A stretch of DNA of 40,969 nt, taken from positions 1 through 40,969 of the forward strand of contig NZ_WUYX01000047.1 of the NCBI RefSeq assembly GCF_009834785.1, in the 5' to 3' direction. The notes under the pieces are model-generated. The model made no database searches, was not told the DNA's origin, and saw nothing but the letters and a program-made list of their open reading frames with translations. The stretch is from Natronorubrum halalkaliphilum. Its GTDB lineage: Archaea > Halobacteriota > Halobacteria > Halobacteriales > Natrialbaceae. Position numbers and translations under genes: made by a program. Shown here one piece after another: positions 1 through 7,673 of this stretch (the first letter of the stretch is position 1; the number at the start of each line of letters is the position of its first letter).

Positions 1-86
1 TGACCCCTGCCGACAAAGCATATCTCCACCGTAGATCGCCCCCTACGAGATACTAACGAAATCAGCTGGGGCTAAACACGTACGCT

Positions 87-108
87 AGCGGAAAACGCGG
101 TGTCCGCT
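87..108 (-). terminator. Possible stem-loop terminator after the first gene
   Basis: Bases 87-92 (AGCGGA) pair with 103-108 (TCCGCT) around a 10-base loop. The stem reaches into the stop codon of the minus-strand gene ending at 108. The loop carries TTT on the minus strand but there is no long T tract, so the role is only suggested. Confidence 0.3.
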
Positions 109-689
109 CAGTCGCTGATGAACTTGTTGTCCCGCCAGTTGACTCCTCCCTGGCCGGACTGGTGTTCGCGGGGCCCTTCGACGACTTCGATGTCGGCCGG
201 ACGAGGCTCGCCCTCGACGATCCGCGTCGCCTCGAGGTCGCCGTCACGTTCCGAAATCGCCGTCAGGGTTCCCTTTTCGGCGGCTTCGGCGATCCCACAG
301 AGGACGAGAAACATCTGATACTGTAACAGCGAGTTCTGTAGGACGGTCTCGCGGTCGCCCTTGAACGCCGCGAACTCGACGAGTTCGGACTCGATCTCCT
401 CTTCTTCCTCTTCGTCCCACCGGAAGGAGTTCCGGCGTTCGTCGGGATCCTCCTCGTAGACTCGGTTTTCGGTAACGCTGGCCTTGAGCTGGGCCGTCGG
501 GGTGTACTTGCTGACCGATTCGTCCGTGGCGACGGCCTTGAGAATGAGCGTGTTGTTTCGCCGCGTAATCTCTACGTCGGCGACGCCATCCGGGTACGTG
601 GCTTCCTCGATGTGCTCGCGAAGGTCTTCGAGGGGCAGTTCAAGGGTCGAGTGCAGCCGATATACGTGTCTGGATTCCTCTGTTGACAT
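108..689 (-). CDS. Conserved haloarchaeal protein, function unknown
   Basis: This is a 193-residue acidic soluble protein. I do not recognise a named family. The first 80 residues alternate predicted strands and helices and read like a compact alpha/beta domain. A glutamate-rich run (DEEEEEEIESE) lies near residue 97. A helical stretch at about 110-140 (FKGDRETVLQNSLLQYQM) is the most distinctive part. The C-terminal 40 residues look flexible, with many Pro, Glu and Gly. There is no signal peptide or membrane segment. The ATG at 689 is preceded 52-60 bases upstream by a good TATA element (741-749), so the gene probably has its own promoter and is not co-transcribed with the glutaredoxin gene upstream. 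The reading frame is intact and codon use matches its neighbours. Confidence 0.8.
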   Translation of the reverse strand: MSTEESRHVYRLHSTLELPLEDLREHIEEATYPDGVADVEITRRNNTLILKAVATDESVSKYTPTAQLKASVTENRVYEEDPDERRNSFRWDEEEEEEIESELVEFAAFKGDRETVLQNSLLQYQMFLVLCGIAEAAEKGTLTAISERDGDLEATRIVEGEPRPADIEVVEGPREHQSGQGGVNWRDNKFISD

Positions 690-740
690 AGTGGGATGGT
701 GTGCGACGACAGCCGTTGAGTCCTAGTACGTAGGCGTGAC

Positions 741-749
741 TTATATGAT
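741..749 (-). promoter_or_regulatory. TATA-box candidate for the gene at 108-689
   Basis: On the minus strand the sequence reads CATATAA in the 119-base gap after the glutaredoxin gene. It lies about 55 bases before the ATG at 689, which predicts a leader of about 25-30 bases. Confidence 0.45.
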
Positions 750-803
750 CTGCTATTATATGCGTGAGTTATCCGTCCTGATGAATGTCCGGCAGTTTGA
801 AAC

Positions 804-818
804 GGGGGTTACTCCCCC
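804..818 (-). terminator. Hairpin whose loop contains a stop codon
   Basis: GGGGG (804-808) pairs with CCCCC (814-818). On the minus strand the five-base loop AGTAA contains the TAA stop of the glutaredoxin gene, and GTTTC follows. This resembles a short intrinsic terminator fused to the stop codon. Confidence 0.45.
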
Positions 819-1153
819 TGCAGCGTCGCCTCGAGTTCGTCGCGTTCCTCGAGTTCTTCCAGAATGTCCGAGCCGCCGACGAATTCGCCGTCGACGAACG
901 TCTGCGGAATCGTCTCCCAGCCGCTGTGTTCGTTGAGTGCCACGCGGTACTCGTCCAAGGACTCGAGGACGTCGACCGTCTCGTAGTCGTCGCGGTATTG
1001 GTCGATGAGTCCGAGCGCTTTGCGGGAGTACCCACACTGTGGCATCAGCTCGGTCCCCTTCATGAAGAGGACGACGTCGTTTTCGTCGATCGTTTCCGCG
1101 ACCTGTTCGTCGACCTCGTCCTGATCGAGCCCCTGGTTCGGTGGGAAGTCCAT
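809..1153 (-). CDS. Glutaredoxin family protein (monothiol-like, CGYS)
   Basis: This 114-residue protein has a thioredoxin/glutaredoxin fold. Strand FMKGT is followed by MPQCGYS with the single active-site Cys40. The TIPQ cis-proline loop and FVDGEFVGGSDIL follow; these are the glutathione/Fe-S binding elements of Grx4/GrxD-type monothiol glutaredoxins (family knowledge). The usual CGFS is CGYS here. Members carry or insert Fe-S clusters, or reduce mixed disulfides. Haloarchaea generally use gamma-glutamylcysteine in place of glutathione, so the thiol partner probably differs (inference). An upstream in-frame ATG exists at 1210, but the ATG at 1153 removes a non-conserved 19-residue extension that would run into the repeat at 1201-1265. 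The upstream genes on the same strand are the sulfur transporter pair, a fitting thiol/sulfur context. Confidence 0.85.
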   Translation of the reverse strand: MDFPPNQGLDQDEVDEQVAETIDENDVVLFMKGTELMPQCGYSRKALGLIDQYRDDYETVDVLESLDEYRVALNEHSGWETIPQTFVDGEFVGGSDILEELEERDELEATLQGE

Positions 1154-1200
1154 GTTCGATTCGTTGGTGATGAACGGGGATAGGCCTTGCGTCATTCGAG

Positions 1201-1265
1201 CTGTTACCACCGATCACCAGAACGGATCGGCGATCGGCGGTACATAGTTACAGCAATCCGTATCA
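1201..1265 (-). repeat. Dispersed palindromic repeat, copy 1 (truncated), at a stop codon
   Basis: Read on the minus strand, the TGA stop of the gene at 1263-1730 is the start of the repeat: TGA TACGG ATTG CTGTA then ACTATGTACCGCCGATC. About 35 bases are identical to copy 2 at 5610-5692, in the opposite orientation. The second arm is shorter, since its outer part is missing. Confidence 0.75.
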
Positions 1266-1730
1266 GTCGGCGGTCGCCGCCGGTAACCCGTGGTCGGCGC
1301 GAGTCGAGCGCCAGAAACCCTGGATGTAGGCGCCGATGAACATGCCGGCGATCCCCCAGAGGATGGCGTAGTTGCCGATACCGAGACTGGCGTAGGCCGC
1401 ACCGGGACAGATACCCGACAGGCCCCAGCCGACGCCGAAGATGCCGCCGCCGATGACGACGTTCTTATCGAGCGTCTTCAGCCGCCGACCGTAGACCGCA
1501 CCCGTAAGGGGTGCCGTACTGCGGAGCTGTTTCACGCCGAAAAAGGTGATCCCGGTTACGACTGCGGCACCGAACATGACGAACAACAGGCCGAAGTCCT
1601 CGAACTGCAGGAAGCTCAGGACGACCTCGGGCTGGGCCATCTGACTGAAGCCAAGGCCGAAGCCGAAGATGAGTCCGCCGACGAACACCAGCGGCAGGAA
1701 CAGCCGGTGTTGTTCGTGGTCGGCGCTCAT
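1263..1730 (-). CDS. YeeE/YedE family sulfur-compound transporter, C-terminal half protein
   Basis: This 155-residue membrane protein has about four hydrophobic helices. It carries the YeeE/YedE (TsuA-like) signature LSGICPGAAYASLG near residues 108-121, with the conserved Cys thought to handle thiosulfate or another sulfur species during transport (family knowledge). The family is often one protein of 350-400 residues. Here it is split in two, and this is the second half. The ATG at 1730 overlaps the stop of the first-half gene as ATGA, so translation is coupled and the two probably form one transporter. An upstream extension of the frame to 1916 overlaps the partner gene and is not coding. 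The stop codon lies inside the palindromic repeat at 1201-1265. Confidence 0.85.
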   Translation of the reverse strand: MSADHEQHRLFLPLVFVGGLIFGFGLGFSQMAQPEVVLSFLQFEDFGLLFVMFGAAVVTGITFFGVKQLRSTAPLTGAVYGRRLKTLDKNVVIGGGIFGVGWGLSGICPGAAYASLGIGNYAILWGIAGMFIGAYIQGFWRSTRADHGLPAATAD

Positions 1731-2218
1731 GGGCTCACCCCCGCAGCCTGCACCAGTTGTGCGGTTCCGATCGCGATCAACAGGAACGTCATCACGCCGA
1801 CGAAGGAGGCACTCGAGACCGAGCCGACGCCACAGACGCCGTGGCCGGAGGTACAGCCCTTGCCGACGCGGGTCCCGATCCCGATAAGGACGCCGCCGAG
1901 CAGGAGACGCCACCACTGGACGTCGGTCGTCCAGAGTCCGTCCTGAAAGGCGAGCGCGTAGACGGCCGCGCCGGCGACGATTCCCAGCGTGAAAACGACT
2001 CGCCAGTCACGCGAGGGGCGATACCGCTGAAACCGAGAGAGCGACGAGCCGTAGGAGAGCGTCGACTCGAGGAACGTGCTCGCGCCGGCCGCAATGCCGG
2101 TCCCGAGATAGATCACGGCGACTCCGAGGCCGACGAACAGGCCGCCGATCGCGTAGTGGCTGATCCCGTTGGGGAACAGTTCCGCGAGCATGGCGACGGG
2201 AAGCGTTACAGTCATCAC
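1727..2218 (-). CDS. YeeE/YedE family sulfur-compound transporter, N-terminal half protein
   Basis: This 163-residue membrane protein has four or five hydrophobic segments. The family hallmark GKGCTSGHGVCG lies at about residues 118-129, followed by a small-residue helix (GSVSSASFVGV). The conserved Cys-containing loop lines the pore of the thiosulfate transporter TsuA (family knowledge). The protein begins MMTVTLPVAM, so the start may be 2218 or 2215. It forms an operon with the second half by a 4-base ATGA overlap. The substrate cannot be fixed from sequence; thiosulfate or a persulfide-type sulfur source is likely, and the adjacent glutaredoxin agrees with that. Confidence 0.85.
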   Translation of the reverse strand: MMTVTLPVAMLAELFPNGISHYAIGGLFVGLGVAVIYLGTGIAAGASTFLESTLSYGSSLSRFQRYRPSRDWRVVFTLGIVAGAAVYALAFQDGLWTTDVQWWRLLLGGVLIGIGTRVGKGCTSGHGVCGVGSVSSASFVGVMTFLLIAIGTAQLVQAAGVSP

Positions 2219-2324
2219 TCGTCGGAAGAGGTTGCCAGCGTATCAAAGCTACCGACGCGGGGAAAATTGTGTATATCTCGGATGGGCCTTCGAGTGGAGG
2301 CGAAGAGTCGATCGACCCGACTCG

Positions 2325-2408
2325 GGCGGTCTACCGTCAGTCAGTACCGACGCGAATACAGCCGCACCCGGCCGTGGTTTCCGGGACCTCGTACAACAGT
2401 CCGTCTCA
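2325..2408 (-). repeat. Dispersed palindromic repeat, copy 4 (degenerate), at a stop codon
   Basis: On the minus strand the stop of the receiver gene begins the element: TGA GACGG ACTG TTGTA. It matches TGA TACGG ATTG CTGTA of copies 1 and 2 at most positions. The far arm (about 2325-2352, with CGGTCT and CAGTACCGA) resembles the left arm of copy 3. The pairing is weak, so this copy is the least certain. Confidence 0.4.
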
Positions 2409-2861
2409 GCGCTCTTCCTCCGTCGTCGGCAGTTGTGCGGTGGAGAGCCAGAACTTCTTGAACGTCTCGAGAGTGTCCATAAACTCGCCGGGTTCGACCG
2501 CTTTCGTCAGACAGGCGTTTGCGTGGTTCGTATACGAGGTAACGATGTCGCTCTCGTCCTGTGACCCCGTCAGAACGGTCACCGGAATTTGCTTGAGATC
2601 CGGATCCCCCTTCAGTTCCGTCAGGACGGCTTTCCCGCTGGTTCGAGGGATATTCCAGTCGAGGAGAATGAGGTCGGGCCTCGGTGCGGCCGCGTGATCG
2701 CCGCGCTGGTGGACGAAATCGAGCGCTTCGTCGCCGTCGGAGACGACGTGGAGTGAACTCGCGTCGTCCGGCTCGCCGAAGGCTTCCTGCACGAGTCGCG
2801 CATCTCCCGGGTTGTCTTCGACGATCAGGAGATCCAACGCTCGAGAGGACAAATTACTCAT
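2406..2861 (-). CDS. Single-domain response regulator (receiver, Rcp1-like)
   Basis: This 151-residue protein is a lone CheY-like receiver. The acidic pocket is E15-D16 (IVEDNPGD). The phospho-acceptor is Asp68 in LILLDWNIP. A conserved Thr/Ser follows in TVLTGSQ, and Lys120 lies in CLTKAVEP. The VEDNPGD and LLDWNIP wording is that of the Rcp1-type receivers abundant in Halobacteria, which take phosphate from phytochrome-like or other hybrid kinases (family knowledge). There is no output domain, so it is either a phosphorelay shuttle or acts by protein contact. No kinase is adjacent. It is divergent from the winged-helix gene at 3038. The 187-base gap on its 3' side holds repeat copy 4. Confidence 0.9.
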   Translation of the reverse strand: MSNLSSRALDLLIVEDNPGDARLVQEAFGEPDDASSLHVVSDGDEALDFVHQRGDHAAAPRPDLILLDWNIPRTSGKAVLTELKGDPDLKQIPVTVLTGSQDESDIVTSYTNHANACLTKAVEPGEFMDTLETFKKFWLSTAQLPTTEEER

Positions 2862-3037
2862 TACCGTCTCTTCGGTACGAAGCCAGATGAAAGTACTGAC
2901 GAATCACAGTCGTTCTGACTGGGACGGTGCGAGCGTCCCGGCGGCTTGGGTTCGCTGGCCGTCGCGTACCGGAACGATCCAACGCCTTTAGGCACGGAAC
3001 CTATTCGGGAACAGCCCGTTCGAAGGAACGAACGGCA

Positions 3038-3397
3038 ATGAACCAGACGGACGCTTTTCGAGTTCTCGCGAGCGCTGATCGTCAGCTCATCCTTCACGAG
3101 CTGTTAGACAGTGATGGATCAATGTCCGTCTCGATACTTGCAGAACGGGTCGCATCTCGCCGACACCGGATCCCGACCGGAACGATTAGCGACGATAAAG
3201 TCGACCGCGCGCAGGTCCGGTTGGTCCACCAGCATTTCCCGCGGCTGATATCGCACGACATTATCGCTGTCGACTGGACCGAAGAACGGGTATCGCTGGT
3301 CGATACCGAAGACGTCGACTGTCTGCTCACAGCCGCGGCGGAACTCGAACGGTGGCCGCCGGACGGTCTCTTGGAGCAGCCCGAACCGTCCTCGTGA
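3038..3397 (+). CDS. Small winged-helix-like protein (haloarchaeal DUF7344-type)
   Basis: This 119-residue protein begins FRVLASADRQLILHELLDSD, the helix pattern of the small haloarchaeal wHTH proteins annotated as DUF7344. The later motif VRLVHQHFPRLISHDIIAVDW matches the family pattern (hydrophobic-x-H-x-H-x-PRL-x-x-D/Y-x-I/V). It probably binds DNA, but no target is known. The ATG at 3038 is used because the longer frame from 2927 runs through the divergent promoter region. A paralogue lies at 39363-39701. The DUF number is from memory; the family resemblance itself is clear between the two copies. Confidence 0.75.
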   Translation: MNQTDAFRVLASADRQLILHELLDSDGSMSVSILAERVASRRHRIPTGTISDDKVDRAQVRLVHQHFPRLISHDIIAVDWTEERVSLVDTEDVDCLLTAAAELERWPPDGLLEQPEPSS

Positions 3398-3518
3398 CCG
3401 GAGTCGGGGTCGACGAGTCACGTGCTGGCTTCGAAAGACCGACGCCGGAAACGAGCACCGCGATACCGTGGCTCCGCCGGCAGCAGTGAGTCGAAAACAG
3501 TGCCTCGAGACGTCGGCG

Positions 3519-4316
3519 TCAGTCGGCGGCTGTCGACGGCGTGAGGACCGATACCTTTTCTGCAGCGTAACCGAACACGTCGCGGTAGCCGTTCGAAGAC
3601 ATAAGGACCGGGTAAAACGCCTCCTCGGCGACCTGTTCGTTGCCGTCGGCGGCCGCGAACGGATCACCGGCTTCGACTTCCGTGAAGTTGTCGACGAACA
3701 CCTCGTACGTGTCCGCCTGCGCCTTACGGATCACGTCGGTGAGCCGATAGACGGGCAGATCTCGGTGAACCGTATCGCCCGGTAACACACCCACCGCTGT
3801 CAAAAACGCCCGCGTCAGCCGATCGGCGTTCTGGGCGGCCGTCTCCGACCCCTGCAGGCCGCACTCGACTTCGATCGTGTCGATCTCCGAGAAGAGTCGC
3901 CCCTCCGCGAAGTTGCTCGTCTCGACCATCGCCGACACGGGAAGCTGTGGAACAAGCTCGTTTGCGGTCTCGCTGACGCTGTTGACGATCGCGAACGGAT
4001 CGGCGTGGCTCTGCGTCGAGTGCATCGAGAAGGTGAAACAGCCTTCGAGTTCGTCGACGAGTCGGTGTGCAAGCTGGGCTTCGTGGGTCGCTGCGTCCGG
4101 ATCACCGGGGAACGCACGGTTCAAATCTTCGTCGACGAACCGGACCTGTCGCTCGAGAGCGCGTTCGTTGGCGACGATGAGTTTGACCGGCCGTTCGACG
4201 GTCGGGCGTTCGTCGAGGAGCCGTTCGACGGCTCGGACGCCGCAGGGTTCGTCTCCGTGGACGCCCGCGACGACGGCGATCTCCGGCGTTCCCGACCCGA
4301 TCTGTGCAACTCTCAT
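3519..4316 (-). CDS. Succinylglutamate desuccinylase/aspartoacylase family zinc hydrolase
   Basis: This 265-residue protein has the AstE/AspA zinc carboxypeptidase layout. GVHGDEPCG supplies zinc ligands His20 and Glu23. SMHS supplies the third ligand, His99. Glu151 in EVECGLQG is the expected catalytic acid. The C-terminal 70 residues form the beta-rich cap domain of this family. Members remove an acyl group from an amino acid or trim small amide-linked substrates in the cytoplasm. The substrate here is unknown, as no arginine-succinylation (ast) genes are nearby. The start at 4316 gives MRVAQIGSG directly before the first strand; a frame extension to 4343 adds only nine residues. It is convergent with the gene at 3038-3397. 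Confidence 0.82.
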   Translation of the reverse strand: MRVAQIGSGTPEIAVVAGVHGDEPCGVRAVERLLDERPTVERPVKLIVANERALERQVRFVDEDLNRAFPGDPDAATHEAQLAHRLVDELEGCFTFSMHSTQSHADPFAIVNSVSETANELVPQLPVSAMVETSNFAEGRLFSEIDTIEVECGLQGSETAAQNADRLTRAFLTAVGVLPGDTVHRDLPVYRLTDVIRKAQADTYEVFVDNFTEVEAGDPFAAADGNEQVAEEAFYPVLMSSNGYRDVFGYAAEKVSVLTPSTAAD

Positions 4317-4457
4317 TGGTCTAGTATTGGGCTGGGAGGCCAAAGGCGATTCGGTCTCTCACATTCGCGAATATTCAGGTTCCCAGTTGCGTTCGAGTAG
4401 ACCGGGCTACTGTCCGTCAGTGAAGCCCCTCCCGACACGATGAGAGGGGGAAAACTG

Positions 4458-4949
4458 TCACTCCTCGAGTGCGTCGGCGTACTCGAAATCGAGCGCTCGA
4501 GCCTCGGGTCGCTCGCCGTCCAGGGGGATTTGCCAGCCGTCGATTCGGCCCGGATCCTCCAGCGCGTTCGTGAGCGCGGTTCGGACCTCGAGGACGTCGA
4601 CGCCGTAGTAGTCGCGGGGTACACCCTGTAAGTACTGCAATGCGGTTCGGAAGAGCGACCGCATCCCGTCGTCGTTTTCGAAGTCGACGCGTTTGTACGC
4701 GCCCGCAGCGACCTGGACCATCCCGTGGAGAAAGGCGCTCTCGGTGGAGCCGCGGCCGTAGTTGTACCACTCCAGTTCGAAGCAGTCGTGGCTCTCGTGG
4801 TAGGCACCCGCGTTGAACAGCCGGACGCCGTGGTCCGTCGCTCGACGAAGCGTCGCGTGTTCCCAGCGTCGGTCGTCGACGAGCCAGCCCGTCGGCGTCT
4901 CGGCGCCGGGCGGCGGCGCGACGGCGGGGTCGCTGGTGTGGTCGTCCAT
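4458..4949 (-). CDS. DUF309 domain protein
   Basis: This 163-residue helical protein carries the DUF309 motif set. [18 protein letters not shown] at about residues 44-61 is followed by [15 protein letters not shown] at about 73-87. The conserved His, Glu and Trp residues suggest a small-molecule or metal pocket, but the biochemical role of DUF309 is not established. The first 25 residues are Pro/Ala-rich and probably disordered. It is encoded between the AstE-like gene and a divergent mini zinc ribbon, with a 141-base gap after it. On the minus strand the sequence after its stop has a short T/C-rich tract that could act in termination. Confidence 0.85.
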   Translation of the reverse strand: MDDHTSDPAVAPPPGAETPTGWLVDDRRWEHATLRRATDHGVRLFNAGAYHESHDCFELEWYNYGRGSTESAFLHGMVQVAAGAYKRVDFENDDGMRSLFRTALQYLQGVPRDYYGVDVLEVRTALTNALEDPGRIDGWQIPLDGERPEARALDFEYADALEE

Positions 4950-5050
4950 GCGGGCGTGTTCGATGGGCGAACGGGTAACTCCGTCGCCGGCCGCTCGCCT
5001 GCTTGCCCACCCGTGCGTTTATTCTTTTCCGGTCCCGGGTTTCAACTGGG

Positions 5051-5179
5051 ATGAGGCACCCCGACTGGCGGTGTCAGAACTGTGGGGAGCGACTCTACGA
5101 GCACGTTGAGGTCGGTTATCAGTGTCTGAACTGCGGACGACGGTACTCCATCGACGAACTCGAGGGGAACGCCGTTTGA
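5051..5179 (+). CDS. Mini zinc-ribbon protein, 42 residues
   Basis: A complete short frame encodes a 42-residue protein beginning MRHPDWRCQNCGERLYEHV. It has two CxxC knuckles, CQNC and CLNC, 17 residues apart, which is a full rubredoxin/zinc-ribbon metal site. It is followed by RRYSIDEL and ends in GNAV before TGA. Haloarchaea encode many such small zinc-finger proteins, and several affect stress resistance or biofilm formation in Haloferax (family-level knowledge). The role here is unknown. It diverges from DUF309, with about 100 bases between the two starts. Confidence 0.7.
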   Translation: MRHPDWRCQNCGERLYEHVEVGYQCLNCGRRYSIDELEGNAV

Positions 5180-5294
5180 GAGAGTGTTCCACGGGGCCGA
5201 AACGACACCGGAGCGCAGTAGAGTGCCGGCATTTCGTAAGCGGCCTGTAGCTGCGGGCCCAATAGTATAGGGCGCGACGCCACAAGAACGATGC

Positions 5295-5612
5295 ATGGAG
5301 ACGCGATGGGCGACCGTCGACGGCGTGCACTTACAGCTACCCGAGGAGTGTACTGTCGACGAACTTCGGGAGGAACTGCACAAACCAGCCGACGCAGTAC
5401 TGATCGCCGTCACGGGAGACCTCGTTTCGGTCGTTCACGAGGACGATCAGTCACTCACGAATATGGTTGCCGGCTGTGCAGACACGTACTACTTCAAACG
5501 GCCGAACGAATCCGACCGAAACGACGTTCTGGCCGCGCCGGAAATCGACCACGCGCTCGAGAACCCGTCCGCGGAAGAAACAACCTTCCAACGACCCGGT
5601 ATCGATCACTGA
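5295..5612 (+). CDS. Hypothetical haloarchaeal protein
   Basis: This 105-residue protein is of unknown function. The first 60 residues (for example VHLQLPEECTVDELREEL) read as strand-strand-helix, in a pattern a beta-grasp fold could show, but no family signature is visible. The last 40 residues are acidic and probably flexible. There is no signal peptide or membrane segment. The start at 5295 follows 115 bases of non-coding sequence. The TGA stop (5610-5612) is the edge of palindromic repeat copy 2. Confidence 0.65.
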   Translation: METRWATVDGVHLQLPEECTVDELREELHKPADAVLIAVTGDLVSVVHEDDQSLTNMVAGCADTYYFKRPNESDRNDVLAAPEIDHALENPSAEETTFQRPGIDH

Positions 5613-5692
5613 TACGGATTGCTGTAACTATGTACCGCCGATCACCAGGGACGGGGTCGGTGATCGACGGTAATTGACTACAGTAAACCGTA
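5610..5692 (+). repeat. Dispersed palindromic repeat, copy 2 (complete), at a stop codon
   Basis: This is an imperfect inverted repeat with arms of about 34 bases. The left arm starts TACGGATTGCTGTA and ends CCGCCGATCACC. The right arm is GGTGATCGACGGTAATTG followed by ACTACAGTAAACCGTA. About 25 of 34 positions pair around a 12-base centre. The TGA before TACGG is the stop codon of the upstream gene. Copies 1, 3 and 4 lie at 1201, 19862 and 2325. Confidence 0.8.
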
Positions 5693-5997
5693 TGAGGGCG
5701 GGCTTGAATCGCGGACTCGAGCCTACGCGCTGACCCAGCGGTTCGAGAGATGAGCGGCTTTTGTCGTATGCGAGACTGTCGAGCCTCGAGATTAGCGTGA
5801 GAAAAACCATCGGAACCACCCCTACAGTAACGACTGAAACCATAGGAGCCACTGGAAGTCGGTGCACACTCGATCGCACTCGAGGGTCCGACGCGGCTCC
5901 CGCTGGGTCATGTAACAGAGTTCTCGTGCGAGGCCGACAATCCGGGTGAGCCGCTGTCATCCAAAGGTATTTCAGCCGTCCTCCTATCGAAGTATCT
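5693..5997. other. Non-coding gap before the tungstate transporter
   Basis: No supported gene lies in this 305-base stretch. Short open frames in it have no family features. The tupA promoter must lie in its last 60 bases, but I see no strong TATA box and no clear ModE palindrome. Confidence 0.5.
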
Positions 5998-6939
5998 ATG
6001 GAGATACAACGGAGGGGGCTCGTCGCTGCGATTGGAAGCAGCGCCGCGGTCGGATTAGCCGGCTGTGCGGCTCTCGCTGGCGATACCGGTGACAACGAGA
6101 ACAGTCCAGAGATCAGCGGTGAAACGTTGACGTTGACCACGACGACGAGTACGTACGATACGGGCCTTCTCGATGAATTGAACGCCCCGTTCGAAGACCG
6201 ATACGGTGTTACCGTCGATACCGTCGCTCAGGGGACCGGTGCCGCACTCGAGACCGCTCGGAACGGGGACTCGGACGTGGTCATGGTTCACGCTCGCTCG
6301 CTCGAGGACGAGTTCATGGACGAAGGATATGGCGTCAACCGCCGCGACCTCATGTTCAATGACTTCGTCCTCGTCGGCCCGCCGGACGACCCCGGCGGTA
6401 TTTCGGGCGAAACGGACATCGAAACCGCGCTAACCGAGATCAGCGAGGCGGAATCGGAGTTCGTTTCTCGCGGCGACAATTCGGGAACGCACACGAAAGA
6501 ACTCGAACTCTGGGACACGGCGGGGCTGACGGTCGAAGCGTTCGGCGAGTGGTACATCGACGGCGGCGGCGGCATGGGTGAAATCCTGAACCAGGCGAGC
6601 ATGCAGGACGCGTACACGCTGAGTGATCGCGGGACGTTCATCGACATGCAGAGCGAGATCAATCTCGATATTCACGTCCAGGGTCCCGTCGAGGGCGGGC
6701 CGGAACCCCTCATGAATCCGTACGGAATCGTCGCCGTCAATCCCGCCGTTCACGATCACGTCGAATACGATCTCGCGATGGCGTACATCGGCTACATCAC
6801 GAGCATCGAGGGACAGGAGATCATCGAGGAATACACGTCGGAGGGCGAGCAGTTGTTCTTCGCCGAAGCGCTGTCCGAGGAACCGAATTTCCAACAGTAC
6901 GTCCCCGAAGGATGGGAAAGTTCGAACAGTGACGAGTAA
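5998..6939 (+). CDS. tupA: Tungstate ABC transporter substrate-binding lipoprotein
   Basis: This 313-residue TupA-family protein binds tungstate outside the membrane. The N-terminus has an arginine pair ([10 protein letters not shown]), a hydrophobic stretch and a lipobox GLAGC with the modified Cys at residue 23, which implies export by the Tat pathway and lipid anchoring. TupA hallmarks follow: [12 protein letters not shown], then [20 protein letters not shown], then [30 protein letters not shown] and a Trp-rich [15 protein letters not shown] follow later. These loops shape the oxyanion pocket (family knowledge). It is followed after 11 bases by tupB. Tungstate is needed for aldehyde oxidoreductases and some formate dehydrogenases. 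The match to TupA over WtpA or ModA rests on the TTSTxDTGLL and NDFVLVGP motifs. Confidence 0.92.
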   Translation: MEIQRRGLVAAIGSSAAVGLAGCAALAGDTGDNENSPEISGETLTLTTTTSTYDTGLLDELNAPFEDRYGVTVDTVAQGTGAALETARNGDSDVVMVHARSLEDEFMDEGYGVNRRDLMFNDFVLVGPPDDPGGISGETDIETALTEISEAESEFVSRGDNSGTHTKELELWDTAGLTVEAFGEWYIDGGGGMGEILNQASMQDAYTLSDRGTFIDMQSEINLDIHVQGPVEGGPEPLMNPYGIVAVNPAVHDHVEYDLAMAYIGYITSIEGQEIIEEYTSEGEQLFFAEALSEEPNFQQYVPEGWESSNSDE

Positions 6940-6950
6940 GGTCCGATAGA

Positions 6951-7673
6951 ATGCCCCTCGAACCCGATACGCTGACGCCGCTCCTGATCGATTTCCCCTT
7001 CGAGTGGAACTACATTCGGAGTATCATCTACGTCTCCCTGTACGTGAGCCTCACTGCGGTCGTACTGAGTACGCTATTCAGCCTCCCGGTGGCGCTCCTC
7101 GTCGGCTTCAAGGACTTTCGCGGGAAGACGCTGCTCACCTCGATCATCAACACGGGGATGGGGTTTCCGAGCGTCGTCGTCGGTCTCGTCGTCCTCTTTG
7201 CAGTGTCGAATCAGGGGCCGCTCGGATCGTTCGATCTCGTGTTCACGACCGAAGCGATGATCATGTCACAGTTCATTCTCGCCGCACCGGTAATCACGGG
7301 CGTCAGCCTCGCTGCCGTCAGTAGCGTCGAACAGAACGTCCGTGATGCGGCGTATGCGATGGGTGGCACGAAGACGGACGTCGCGCTCGTCACGATCAAG
7401 GAAGCCCGTTACGGGATTGCGACGGCGGTTCTCGCCGGCTTCGGACGGGCGATCAGCGAAGTCGGCTCCGTCCTTATCGTCGGCGGGAACATCGCCAGCT
7501 CGGACGGAACCTCGGTTACGCGAACGATCACGACGGCGATACAGCTCGAGGCGCGACAGGGACGGTTCGAAACGGCGATGATCCTCGGAGCGATTCTCGT
7601 CGTCCTCGTGTTGATCGTCAACGCGATTGTGGTTCGGCTCGGGAACGGCGGCGGAGGTGGTCGGTACGAATGA
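6951..7673 (+). CDS. tupB: Tungstate ABC transporter permease
   Basis: This 240-residue permease has about six membrane helices. The cytoplasmic coupling loop reads [10 protein letters not shown], and [21 protein letters not shown] carries the G-x(3)-EVG form of the EAA motif typical of TupB. It forms a homodimer pore with two TupC subunits. The gene lies 11 bases after tupA and overlaps tupC by ATGA, so the three are one operon. The C-terminus ends in a glycine-rich tail ([10 protein letters not shown]). No truncation is visible. Confidence 0.92.
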   Translation: MPLEPDTLTPLLIDFPFEWNYIRSIIYVSLYVSLTAVVLSTLFSLPVALLVGFKDFRGKTLLTSIINTGMGFPSVVVGLVVLFAVSNQGPLGSFDLVFTTEAMIMSQFILAAPVITGVSLAAVSSVEQNVRDAAYAMGGTKTDVALVTIKEARYGIATAVLAGFGRAISEVGSVLIVGGNIASSDGTSVTRTITTAIQLEARQGRFETAMILGAILVVLVLIVNAIVVRLGNGGGGGRYE

